Part shown: piece by piece, positions 6,538-12,095 of the stretch
How the letters are laid out: every line of letters begins with the position of its first letter
Numbering within the stretch: position 1 is the first letter of the stretch
NCBI GenBank assembly: GCA_016183075.1
Contig: JACPFH010000424.1
Span: 1-12,095 of the forward strand
Direction of reading: 5' to 3'
DNA: 12,095 nucleotides
Origin: Deltaproteobacteria bacterium
GTDB taxonomy: Bacteria; Desulfobacterota; Binatia; UBA9968
The notes under the pieces: model-generated
Databases searched by the model: none
Seen by the model: only the letters and a program-made list of their open reading frames with translations
What the model was told of the DNA's origin: nothing
Made by a program: the position numbers and the translations under genes

Positions 6538-7797
6538 ATGAAAGATGAGATTATGGACTTAAAGCCGTACCTTCCCCAGTTATCTCTAGCGGAGAGAGAC
6601 CGGCGGTGGCGGGCGGCGCGCGAGCAGATGGCTGCCAAGGGGATCGATTGCCTCGTCGTCTGGGGCAACACGATCTCTCAGGGCCTGGCGATGACCAATG
6701 TCCGCTACCTTACGCAAGTGGGGAGCTGGCACGGGGGAATCGCGCTCTTTGCGCTCGAAAACGAAGTAACTCTGTTCAATGCGCCGCGCCACATGAGCCT
6801 CCCCTACAATGGCTACCTCGCGGCTCAGGACTGGGTCCGGGATATTCGCCCCTATTCGATGAAAGCGATCATCGAAGAAATCAAAGGGCGCGGGTTGGAG
6901 CGCGGGAAAATCGGCGTGGTCTCCTACGGAAACGTGGTGGCTGGAAACAACCTCACCTATCACGATTACCTGGCCCTGCAGGCCGGGCTCCCCCAGGCAA
7001 CCTTCACCGACGAAAGCGATATGATTGAGGAGCTAAGGAGAACGAAGAGTCCGGAAGAGATTGCGATGCTCGAAAAATCCGGCGCCATCGCCCGGAAGGT
7101 CGTCGAGACCATGATCCGGACGGCGGCTCCGGGAGTCCGGGAAAATGAGCTTTATGCGGCGATGATCCACACGCAGGTCGTCGAGGGCGCGGAGCCGAAC
7201 ATTTTCATCCTTATGAGTTCCGGACCGATCGGAGAAAACGGCGCGCTCAGGCGGCGGCTCCTTCACGGCAATGACCAACCCATCTGTCCAAACCGGCGCC
7301 CGCTGGAGAAAGGCGATCTCGTGATCTGTGAATTTCACGTGAGCTTCGGAGGTTATCTCTCGGCGGTGGAGTTCACGGTCGCCGTGGGCGAGCCGCCGCG
7401 GGAGTTGAGAGACCTGCACGCAGCGGCTGTGGAGTGCCTCCAGGCCGGCGTTGAGAAGTGCCGGCCCGGAACGACCGTGCATGAACTGGCAGCCGCCTTC
7501 CGCGAGCCGGCAAAACGGCGAGGCTTGGACTACATCGAGCTGGGCTTTCACAATCATGGCCTGTCTTCCGCCGACTTTCCGACCATCGTCTACAAGCCGG
7601 GCTGGGGCCGGATGGCCGGTGACGGCATGCCCGATTTTGCTCTGGAAGAACACATGGTCCTCGGAACCAACATCGACATCCACAACCCGCACTGGCGCGC
7701 CGACGTGGGAGTGATGTTGGGCGACACGCTCCAGGTTACTTCATCCGGAGGGCGACGGTTGGTCGGAATACCGCTCGAGCTTCCCGTAAAACATTGA
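6538..7797 (+). CDS. M24-fold (creatinase/aminopeptidase P-like) protein with altered metal site
   Basis: A 419-aa protein with the two-part layout of the Xaa-Pro dipeptidase/creatinase family: an N-terminal creatinase-like domain (about 20-160) and a pita-bread C-terminal domain (about 175-412, beginning RRTKSPEEIAMLEKSG). The five usual metal ligands D-D-H-E-E are largely changed: the first Asp is Glu (CEFHV, E265), the SD motif is SA (GYLSAVEF, A276), the iEPg Glu region reads NIDIH (D380), and the last E-D is G-D (VMLGDT, G395). The His is kept (FHNHG, H338/H340). It may therefore be a non-peptidase hydrolase or lyase, as known for creatinase and DddP, or bind a metal differently. AGGAGGG lies five bases before the ATG. 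It forms an operon with the aldolase gene 16 bp downstream. The function is a small-molecule catabolic step by inference only. Confidence 0.88.
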   Translation: MKDEIMDLKPYLPQLSLAERDRRWRAAREQMAAKGIDCLVVWGNTISQGLAMTNVRYLTQVGSWHGGIALFALENEVTLFNAPRHMSLPYNGYLAAQDWVRDIRPYSMKAIIEEIKGRGLERGKIGVVSYGNVVAGNNLTYHDYLALQAGLPQATFTDESDMIEELRRTKSPEEIAMLEKSGAIARKVVETMIRTAAPGVRENELYAAMIHTQVVEGAEPNIFILMSSGPIGENGALRRRLLHGNDQPICPNRRPLEKGDLVICEFHVSFGGYLSAVEFTVAVGEPPRELRDLHAAAVECLQAGVEKCRPGTTVHELAAAFREPAKRRGLDYIELGFHNHGLSSADFPTIVYKPGWGRMAGDGMPDFALEEHMVLGTNIDIHNPHWRADVGVMLGDTLQVTSSGGRRLVGIPLELPVKH

Positions 7798-7813
7798 GCA
7801 GGAGGAAAAGACG

Positions 7814-8491
7814 TTGAATACGATCGAGTCCGTAAAAGAAAAAATGGTCCTTGTCTGCAAGGTGCTCCAGCAGCAGCGATTGGTCGATGGTTACGGCCAC
7901 GTAACCGTTCGCTTGCCCGATAACCGAATCTTGAGCACGCCGTTGATGCCGCCGGGTAAGGTGGCGCTGCGTGACCTCATCATTCTCGACATGGAGGGGC
8001 ATAAGCTGGAGGGCCTGGGCGAGCCCAACGGCGAGACTCCTATGCATACCTCGATCTACAAGGCGCGGCCCGACGTCCAATGCATCCTTCACTATCATCC
8101 CGACGAACTCGTCGCCGTGGGGGTTGCCGGCGTAGACATCAAGGTCGTTGCCAACTGCGGAGCGCACTTTTACCGCGGGGTACCCGTCTTCGACTCGCCG
8201 ATCCTCATCCGGACCAATGCTCTGGGAGACAAAGTTGCCGAGACCCTCGGAGATCGGAATGCCGTGCTTTTGCGCGGGCACGGCGGCACGGCCGTGGCCG
8301 ACAACCTGGACGAACTCCTGCGCCTGGGAATCAATCTCGTGCGGACCGCCCGCATCCAGATCATGGCCTCATCGCTGGGGCCCGTGAAAACTCATAGCCG
8401 CGAGGAGGCGGAGGCAATCCTTGCAATCGAGCGGCGGGGAAACGCGATGCGCCGCTTCCTCGACTACTATATCTCCGAGACCCTCGACTGA
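7814..8491 (+). CDS. Class II aldolase/adducin-family protein
   Basis: A 225-aa zinc-dependent aldolase or decarboxylase-type enzyme resembling L-fuculose-phosphate aldolase. It keeps the family pattern: GYGHVTVR (26-33), the acid/His patch G-E-T-P-M-H (E74, H78), the zinc pair in HYHP (H93, H95) and the third zinc His in LRGHG (H156). The start is TTG at 7814, supported by AGGAGG (7800-7805) eight bases upstream and by family length. The next possible start, the ATG at codon 11, would have no ribosome site. It follows the M24 gene closely, so the two likely act on the same substrate. A sugar-phosphate, hydroxy-acid or keto-acid substrate is possible; the sequence does not decide. A terminator-like hairpin lies 20 bp downstream. 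Confidence 0.92.
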   Translation: MNTIESVKEKMVLVCKVLQQQRLVDGYGHVTVRLPDNRILSTPLMPPGKVALRDLIILDMEGHKLEGLGEPNGETPMHTSIYKARPDVQCILHYHPDELVAVGVAGVDIKVVANCGAHFYRGVPVFDSPILIRTNALGDKVAETLGDRNAVLLRGHGGTAVADNLDELLRLGINLVRTARIQIMASSLGPVKTHSREEAEAILAIERRGNAMRRFLDYYISETLD

Positions 8492-8502
8492 CCCGAAGGT
8501 CT

Positions 8503-8530
8503 CCAAAAAGCGGCGCCCCGTGGTGCGCCG
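8503..8530 (-). terminator. Intrinsic terminator of the pilin/oxidoreductase unit
   Basis: CGGCGC (8511-8516) pairs perfectly with GCGCCG (8525-8530) around an 8-base loop. On the minus strand the stem is followed directly by CTTTTTGG, the U-run of an intrinsic terminator, 10 bases after the pilin stop. On the plus strand the hairpin lies 20 bases after the aldolase stop but has no T-run there, so it may stop that transcript only weakly. Confidence 0.7.
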
Positions 8531-8539
8531 AAAGACCCT

Positions 8540-8926
8540 TTACTGAATTAATCCGGTTACGTTGTCGAACGAATAACTGGCCTTGGTACCGTTCGGCTTG
8601 CTTGCCGTTATCGTGTAGGTGGTTTCTGTGGTCAGCGTAATTGTCATGGTCACACCGGGAGTCTGTCTTAGCCCAGTGGCGAGGAGATCCGCTATGATGG
8701 AGGTGTAGACACGTCTGTCCGCGTAGTAGGCCTCGATGGCAATGGTGGCATTCTTTATGTCCCTGATCATGTGGTCGTCGATGGCTCTCTGCTGATAGGA
8801 ATTATATGCCGGAATCGCGATCGCGGTGAGAATCGAAACGATGGCGATCACGACCATCAGCTCGATCAGCGTGAATCCACGATCTTTTCGCGACCGGGGG
8901 TGGACCGGCTCTTGTTTCGCCTTCAT
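8540..8926 (-). CDS. Type IV pilin-like (class III signal) protein
   Basis: A 128-aa prepilin. A 17-residue basic leader ends in R-G and is followed by FTLIELMVVIAIVSILTAIA, the prepilin peptidase site with Phe+1 (F18) and Glu+5 (E22) and the hydrophobic N-terminal helix that packs in pilus cores. The remaining ~90 residues are a small Thr-rich globular head without any cysteine, so there is no disulfide-bonded D-region as in many PilA proteins. It could be a major or minor pilin or a type II pseudopilin. No other pilus gene is nearby, so it would rely on machinery encoded elsewhere. Its ATG overlaps the stop of the FAD oxidoreductase (ATGA at 8926-8923), implying coupled translation with an unrelated enzyme; the upstream GAGGTT is only a weak ribosome site. 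Confidence 0.92.
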   Translation of the reverse strand: MKAKQEPVHPRSRKDRGFTLIELMVVIAIVSILTAIAIPAYNSYQQRAIDDHMIRDIKNATIAIEAYYADRRVYTSIIADLLATGLRQTPGVTMTITLTTETTYTITASKPNGTKASYSFDNVTGLIQ

Positions 8927-9957
8927 GTCAGGAACCTCGCAAGAGAGAATTCATCGGTATCCGCATCGCTACCTCCCAAGATAAGGTCGGCCGCGAGTCC
9001 CCCCACCCCGTAACTAGTCGTCACCCCGTGGCCACCCAGGCCCGCAACCCAGAAAAAGCCCGTAATCCTGGGATCCCACCCGATTGCGAATCGACCGTCC
9101 GGAGAGAGCGTTCTAAGGCCCGCCCATCTCTTTTTGATCGCGATATCTGAGATTCTCGGCACGAAGCGCCGGATTTTCTCTGCCAGAAGTTCAGTGACCC
9201 AATCATCGAGCGGCGGGTCGCCCGGAGCCGTCTCCTCTTGGTCGCACGGGCAGAGCAGCAAGCCCCCCGCCTCCGGCCGGAAATAGAGATCGTGGGTCAC
9301 GTCCCAGACAAAGGGCCATGCCGGATCAACCCACGCAAGCGGTACGCTAACAAACAGGTGACGCCGGCACGGTCGAAGCGGCGCATCGATAGCCCCCGCA
9401 AGCCTTCCGATTACGCTCGCCCAGGGACCAGCGGCATTTATGACAGCGGCAGCTCGAATCGTCTCGCCGGGCACCCGCACGCCGGTCACCCGGCCGGCTT
9501 TTACCTCGAGGCCTGAAACCGGACAGCCGTATCGAATCTCGGCTCCCTGCGCCGCAGCCGCTTTGAGATAACCCGTCAGCAAAGCGTGAATGTCAACGAT
9601 GCCGTCCGCAGGGCACCAAACCGCTCCCTCGAAATCGGCGTCCTCAAGCACGCAAACACGCTCCTTTGCCTTTTCCGGCGACCAAATTTCCGCCTCTATC
9701 CCCTTCTGCCGGGCTACCTCAGCGTCTTTAAGCAATCTCCCCCACCCCTCACCGCTGCCCAAAAGCAAGGACCCATTTCGCTGAAAAAGCACCGGAACCG
9801 GCCAGTCCACTGGCAAAGACCGCAAGAAAGCCGCGCTTTTTAGCGCCAACTCGGCGATGACCGGCTCCGAAACCACCTGCCGCACCATGGCAGCGTTTCG
9901 CCCCGAAGAGTGAACTCCGGGAAGGCGCTCCTGCTCTAAAATCAGGATGTCTCTCAC
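8923..9957 (-). CDS. FAD-dependent oxidoreductase (glycine/D-amino acid oxidase family), N-terminally truncated
   Basis: The 344-aa frame is a DAO-family flavoenzyme: ILILEQERLPGVHSSGRNAAM at the start, an internal NAAGPWA motif, and the C-terminal FAD-contacting GLGGHGVTTSYGVGG (306-320). Family members begin with about 25-30 residues carrying the GxGxxG dinucleotide-binding turn just before this point. Here those are absent: upstream the same frame reads only GSGFLARRGV before hitting a TAG within the ferredoxin gene. The frame can start at GTG 9957 but has no proper ribosome site. It is likely a damaged gene produced by a deletion joining it to the ferredoxin gene, or an assembly error. 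If intact it would oxidise an amine or amino acid. I list it as CDS because the rest of the frame is undisturbed. Confidence 0.8.
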   Translation of the reverse strand: MRDILILEQERLPGVHSSGRNAAMVRQVVSEPVIAELALKSAAFLRSLPVDWPVPVLFQRNGSLLLGSGEGWGRLLKDAEVARQKGIEAEIWSPEKAKERVCVLEDADFEGAVWCPADGIVDIHALLTGYLKAAAAQGAEIRYGCPVSGLEVKAGRVTGVRVPGETIRAAAVINAAGPWASVIGRLAGAIDAPLRPCRRHLFVSVPLAWVDPAWPFVWDVTHDLYFRPEAGGLLLCPCDQEETAPGDPPLDDWVTELLAEKIRRFVPRISDIAIKKRWAGLRTLSPDGRFAIGWDPRITGFFWVAGLGGHGVTTSYGVGGLAADLILGGSDADTDEFSLARFLT

Positions 9958-10177
9958 CCCTCGTCGTGCCAGAAATCCGCTTCCCCGACTCCTCCTCCTC
10001 TAAAACGATCGCTTTCGTGGGACAAACCTTGGCGGCGAACAGAATTTTTTGATCCGAGTCGCCCCCGGGATCCGTGACCACCGATATAAACTTCTCATCC
10101 AGCCTGAAAACTTTGGGCGCTGCCGCTACACATTTACCGTAACCCTCGCATTTCGCGCGATCCACCGTGATCTTCAT
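9749..10177 (-). CDS. 3Fe-4S/4Fe-4S single-cluster ferredoxin, with an out-of-frame read-through tail
   Basis: The first ~65 residues are a small P450-type ferredoxin: C10-x5-C16 (CEGYGKC), a VFRLDE turn, and VCPTKAI with C52; the variable middle position of the first motif is Tyr13, which suggests a 3Fe-4S cluster. GGGAGGGGGAA lies five bases before the ATG, a strong ribosome site. Normal family members stop soon after the EEE-rich end. This frame instead runs on for ~75 residues as a shadow of the oxidoreductase gene, losing its own stop. The natural product is therefore about residues 1-65 (down to roughly 9980) and the tail is an artefact of the junction. Ferredoxins of this type deliver electrons to oxygenases or accept them from oxidases; pairing with the adjacent flavoenzyme is inferred. 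Confidence 0.8.
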   Translation of the reverse strand: MKITVDRAKCEGYGKCVAAAPKVFRLDEKFISVVTDPGGDSDQKILFAAKVCPTKAIVLEEEESGKRISGTTRGERHPDFRAGAPSRSSLFGAKRCHGAAGGFGAGHRRVGAKKRGFLAVFASGLAGSGAFSAKWVLAFGQR

Positions 10178-10325
10178 GTCTTCCCCCTCCCGCCGTCTCA
10201 GGTTAGCCCCGACTTAGAACCCATTGTCCGTAACCCACCCCAACCTGATTATTTTATACAATCCGACCGAGTATTTCGAACGGTCCAGGGACAGGCCACG
10301 AACGCCCCTCTCCGCGACCAAGGGG

Positions 10326-10356
10326 GCGACCGAAGGGAGCGCGAGCGAGGCTGCGG
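10326..10356 (+). repeat. 31-bp dispersed repeat, copy 2
   Basis: Plus-strand copy of the element also found inverted at 2754-2784, 29 of 31 bases the same. It is preceded by a CGCCCC/GGGGCG hairpin that overlaps its first three bases and followed by GC-rich small inverted repeats, so the unit may be a longer structured intergenic element of which this is the most conserved part. Confidence 0.7.
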
Positions 10357-10518
10357 ACGTCCGATTACAAACGGCACGACTCATGGCACGCACCCATCGG
10401 CCGCAGCCGAGAGCGCGCTTCCCGAGGGAGCTTGGTCCCTCCTAAGGAAATCCCGAAGCGCTCAATTTCGGGCGCCAACTCTTCCTTGCGGACTGTTCCC
10501 TTCAAGAATGAACTAAGC

Positions 10519-10524
10519 TATAGT
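10519..10524 (+). promoter_or_regulatory. -10 box TATAGT, placed for leaderless transcription of the vWA gene
   Basis: TATAGT matches the sigma70 -10 consensus at five of six positions and ends eight bases before the GTG start at 10533, which puts the expected first transcribed base on or just before the start codon. No Shine-Dalgarno sequence lies in the interval (TACCCTTT). A -35 at 10496-10501 (TTCCCT, 17-base spacer) is poor. Confidence 0.4.
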
Positions 10525-10532
10525 TACCCTTT

Positions 10533-12095
10533 GTGAGGATCCATCGCTATACGCAGTGGGACGGCAGCCAGCGGATTCAATTCCCCACCTCTGAAGACAT
10601 TCTCCGGCATCTTTCCGACAGCTTTCTTGAAGAGGACGGGGTGCGTAAAGCGCTGCGGGATCTGATGCGCCGCGGACTTGCTTCCGAAGACGGATCGCGC
10701 TCAGTCAAGGGGATGATGGACTTTCTGCGGGAGGCCGATGAGAAGAAAAGACAGCTCCTGGAGCAATACTCCCCCGACTCCTTTAAGCTCTCGCCGGAGG
10801 AGGCCAGGTCGCTCAGCGGGAAGCTCAACAGCTTGGCGGAAAAGCTCGAGGCCTACCAAGAGAAGATGCGCAACTTCCTAGAGCGCCTTTCGGGTCACTA
10901 TGCCCAAGACATGGGGGAGCTGGCGCGCAGGATGCAGGAGGCCCAGCAGCGCTATCAGGAATTACGCGACCGGCTCCGCGACCAGATCGCGCGGCGCAGA
11001 ATGCGCCGCCCTCAAGAGCTCACCGGCCAAGGCCACCAGGATCTCGCCGAGATGCTGGACCGCATGAATCGGCTGCTGGAAGACGAGAATTTCCTCAAAA
11101 ACCTCCCGCAGATGTTGGATGCAGCCGTCGAAGACCTCGATAGTCTGCTCGACAGTCTGGATTCTCTCACCCAGGAGCAATTGAGCCAGTTGAGTGAAAC
11201 CTTGAGCCAGATGGAGCGCTTGGAGGAGCTTCTGAGGCAGTATCCCTTCCATGGAAACCAGCGAATGGGTGTGGGCGAAGCGGGACAGATCCTGGGGCAA
11301 CTCCGTAGCCTGGAGCAGTTCATCCGGCGAGTCCAGAGGGGCATAGGGGATCTTTCGGATGCTGAACTCGCAGAGGTCCGTAACCTCCTGGGAGAGGAGG
11401 CCCACGAGCACCTCAAGTACCTGCGCGGGATCGAGCATATGCTGGAAGAGGAGGGCTACTTGCTGCGATCCGAAGAAGGCCTGCGGCTCAGCCCGAAGGG
11501 CATGAGAAAAATCGGCGACAAGGCGCTGAGAGAGATTTTTCAGATGCTCAACAAAAACCGCTGGGGCGACCATACAATCTCACTGCGGGGCGCGCAAGGG
11601 GACAGACTCGAAGAGACTAAAAAGTATGAATACGGCGATCCGCTGAACGTCAACATCGCGGAGACGCTCATGAATTCGTTGGAGGGGCGGGGTCGGGGAG
11701 TGCCTCTGCAGATTGAGCCCAAGGACTTTTCGGTCTACCGCCAGGAGCTGTCCACGGACTGCGAGACCGTGCTCCTGATCGACGTCAGCTATTCCATGCT
11801 CATGAATGATGCCCTGCATGCCGGAAAAAAGGTCGCCCTAGCCCTGCATCTGCTCATCGAGACCAAGTATCCCCAGGACACGCTCTATCTGGTCGCGTTC
11901 CGCTCGAATGCCAAAGTCATTCGAGCGGAGGACCTTCCCTCGATCGTGGCTATCACGTACTTCATGGAGCATGGCACGGATATCAAGGAGGCCCTGCGCT
12001 TCTCCCGCCAACTGCTGTCACCCCAGCGGAGCGCCAACCAGCAGATTATTCTAATCACCGACGGCGAGCCGACCGCCGTTACCCTGGATAGAGGA
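10533..12095 (+). CDS. Von Willebrand factor type A (vWA) domain protein, 3'-partial
   Basis: An uninterrupted frame of 521 codons that runs off the window end. After an N-terminal region rich in Leu, Glu, Arg and Gln, with long predicted helices (about 60-290), comes a linker with winged-helix-like character (about 300-340: EHLKYLRGIEHMLEEEGYLL) and then a vWA domain from about 410. Its metal-ion-dependent adhesion site is visible as D417-V-S-Y-S421, T482 (HGTDIKEA) and D510 (LITDGEPT). Such bacterial cytoplasmic vWA proteins usually partner a MoxR/ChlI-type AAA+ ATPase and act in protein complex assembly or metal insertion; no ATPase is visible here. The start is GTG at 10533, the first start codon after an in-frame TAG at 10521; there is no ribosome site. 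Later starts would be internal to the helical region. Confidence 0.88.
   Translation, partial: MRIHRYTQWDGSQRIQFPTSEDILRHLSDSFLEEDGVRKALRDLMRRGLASEDGSRSVKGMMDFLREADEKKRQLLEQYSPDSFKLSPEEARSLSGKLNSLAEKLEAYQEKMRNFLERLSGHYAQDMGELARRMQEAQQRYQELRDRLRDQIARRRMRRPQELTGQGHQDLAEMLDRMNRLLEDENFLKNLPQMLDAAVEDLDSLLDSLDSLTQEQLSQLSETLSQMERLEELLRQYPFHGNQRMGVGEAGQILGQLRSLEQFIRRVQRGIGDLSDAELAEVRNLLGEEAHEHLKYLRGIEHMLEEEGYLLRSEEGLRLSPKGMRKIGDKALREIFQMLNKNRWGDHTISLRGAQGDRLEETKKYEYGDPLNVNIAETLMNSLEGRGRGVPLQIEPKDFSVYRQELSTDCETVLLIDVSYSMLMNDALHAGKKVALALHLLIETKYPQDTLYLVAFRSNAKVIRAEDLPSIVAITYFMEHGTDIKEALRFSRQLLSPQRSANQQIILITDGEPTAVTLDRG

Larger units (their letters stand above)
10178..10532. other. 355-bp non-coding region between divergent genes
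   Basis: No convincing gene is present in any frame; the open frames here lack ribosome sites and family features. It holds an AT-rich patch (about 10243-10261, reading TATAAAAT on the minus strand, a possible -10 region for the ferredoxin operon without a good -35), the second 31-bp repeat copy, and several small hairpins: CGCCCC/GGGGCG (10303-10328), GAGGGA-GCTTGG-TCCCTC (10424-10441) and CCCGAA/TTCGGG (10452-10472). None has a T-run, so no terminator is called. Confidence 0.6.

Noticed and set aside
10049..10516. 155-codon plus-strand frame upstream of the vWA gene
   Set aside because: It begins antisense to the ferredoxin gene, crosses the repeat and hairpins, lacks a ribosome site and shows no family features.
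10577..11819. Several minus-strand frames (10577-10828, 10962-11573, 11012-11416, 11580-11819)
   Set aside because: All lie opposite the uninterrupted vWA-domain frame and are Ser/Arg- or Leu/Gln-rich shadows.
1..12095. tRNA, rRNA, CRISPR array, insertion sequence or known riboswitch
   Set aside because: I looked on both strands and found no cloverleaf, repeat-spacer pattern, transposase or conserved aptamer core.

Overview
The window reads as about 12 kb of moderately high-GC bacterial chromosome from a Gram-negative (diderm) organism. PqiA/PqiB envelope proteins, a type IV pilin-like protein, a molybdenum hydroxylase, an M24/class II aldolase pair and a selenoprotein candidate together fit a soil or subsurface lineage such as Desulfobacterota/Deltaproteobacteria, Rokubacteria or NC10. 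That placement is inference; there is no rRNA or marker gene in the window.

Layout. 1-2597 (+): the end of an iron-sulfur subunit gene and, overlapping it by ATGA, the complete molybdopterin subunit of a xanthine-dehydrogenase/CoxL-type hydroxylase. 2598-2864: a stub of a truncated secreted-protein gene, one copy of a 31-bp repeat, and a structured leader. 2865-4587 (+): a compact membrane operon of a one-domain PqiA, a two-MCE-domain PqiB and a 65-aa two-helix membrane protein. 4598-4840 (-): a small gene of unknown function. 5042-5920 (+): a YkuE/YaeI-type metallophosphoesterase. 5947-6372 (-): a redox protein of the C_GCAxxG_C_C family whose first conserved cysteine is an in-frame TGA followed by a SECIS-like hairpin, so a selenocysteine protein that ordinary gene calling cuts down to its last 105 residues. 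6538-8491 (+): an M24-fold protein with altered metal ligands and a class II aldolase, 16 bp apart. 8503-8530: a terminator hairpin between convergent units. 8540-10177 (-): 3Fe-4S-type ferredoxin, FAD-dependent oxidoreductase and pilin-like gene in that transcriptional order. The ferredoxin/oxidoreductase junction looks like a deletion, and the oxidoreductase lacks its N-terminal FAD-binding GxGxxG. 10178-10532: a non-coding stretch with the second, inverted copy of the 31-bp repeat. 10533-12095 (+): the first 521 codons of a von Willebrand factor A protein, open to the window end and possibly translated from a leaderless GTG.

How the genes work together. The window joins several short functional units: oxidation of organic substrates (hydroxylase, aldolase, oxidoreductase with ferredoxin), outer-envelope lipid transport (Pqi-like operon) and a thiol/selenol redox protein. 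The strongest discovery candidate is the recoded TGA at 6322-6324. The signs of rearrangement (stub at 2634, ferredoxin/oxidase junction near 9980, inverted repeat copies) suggest a mobile or eroding neighbourhood, or possibly assembly joins.
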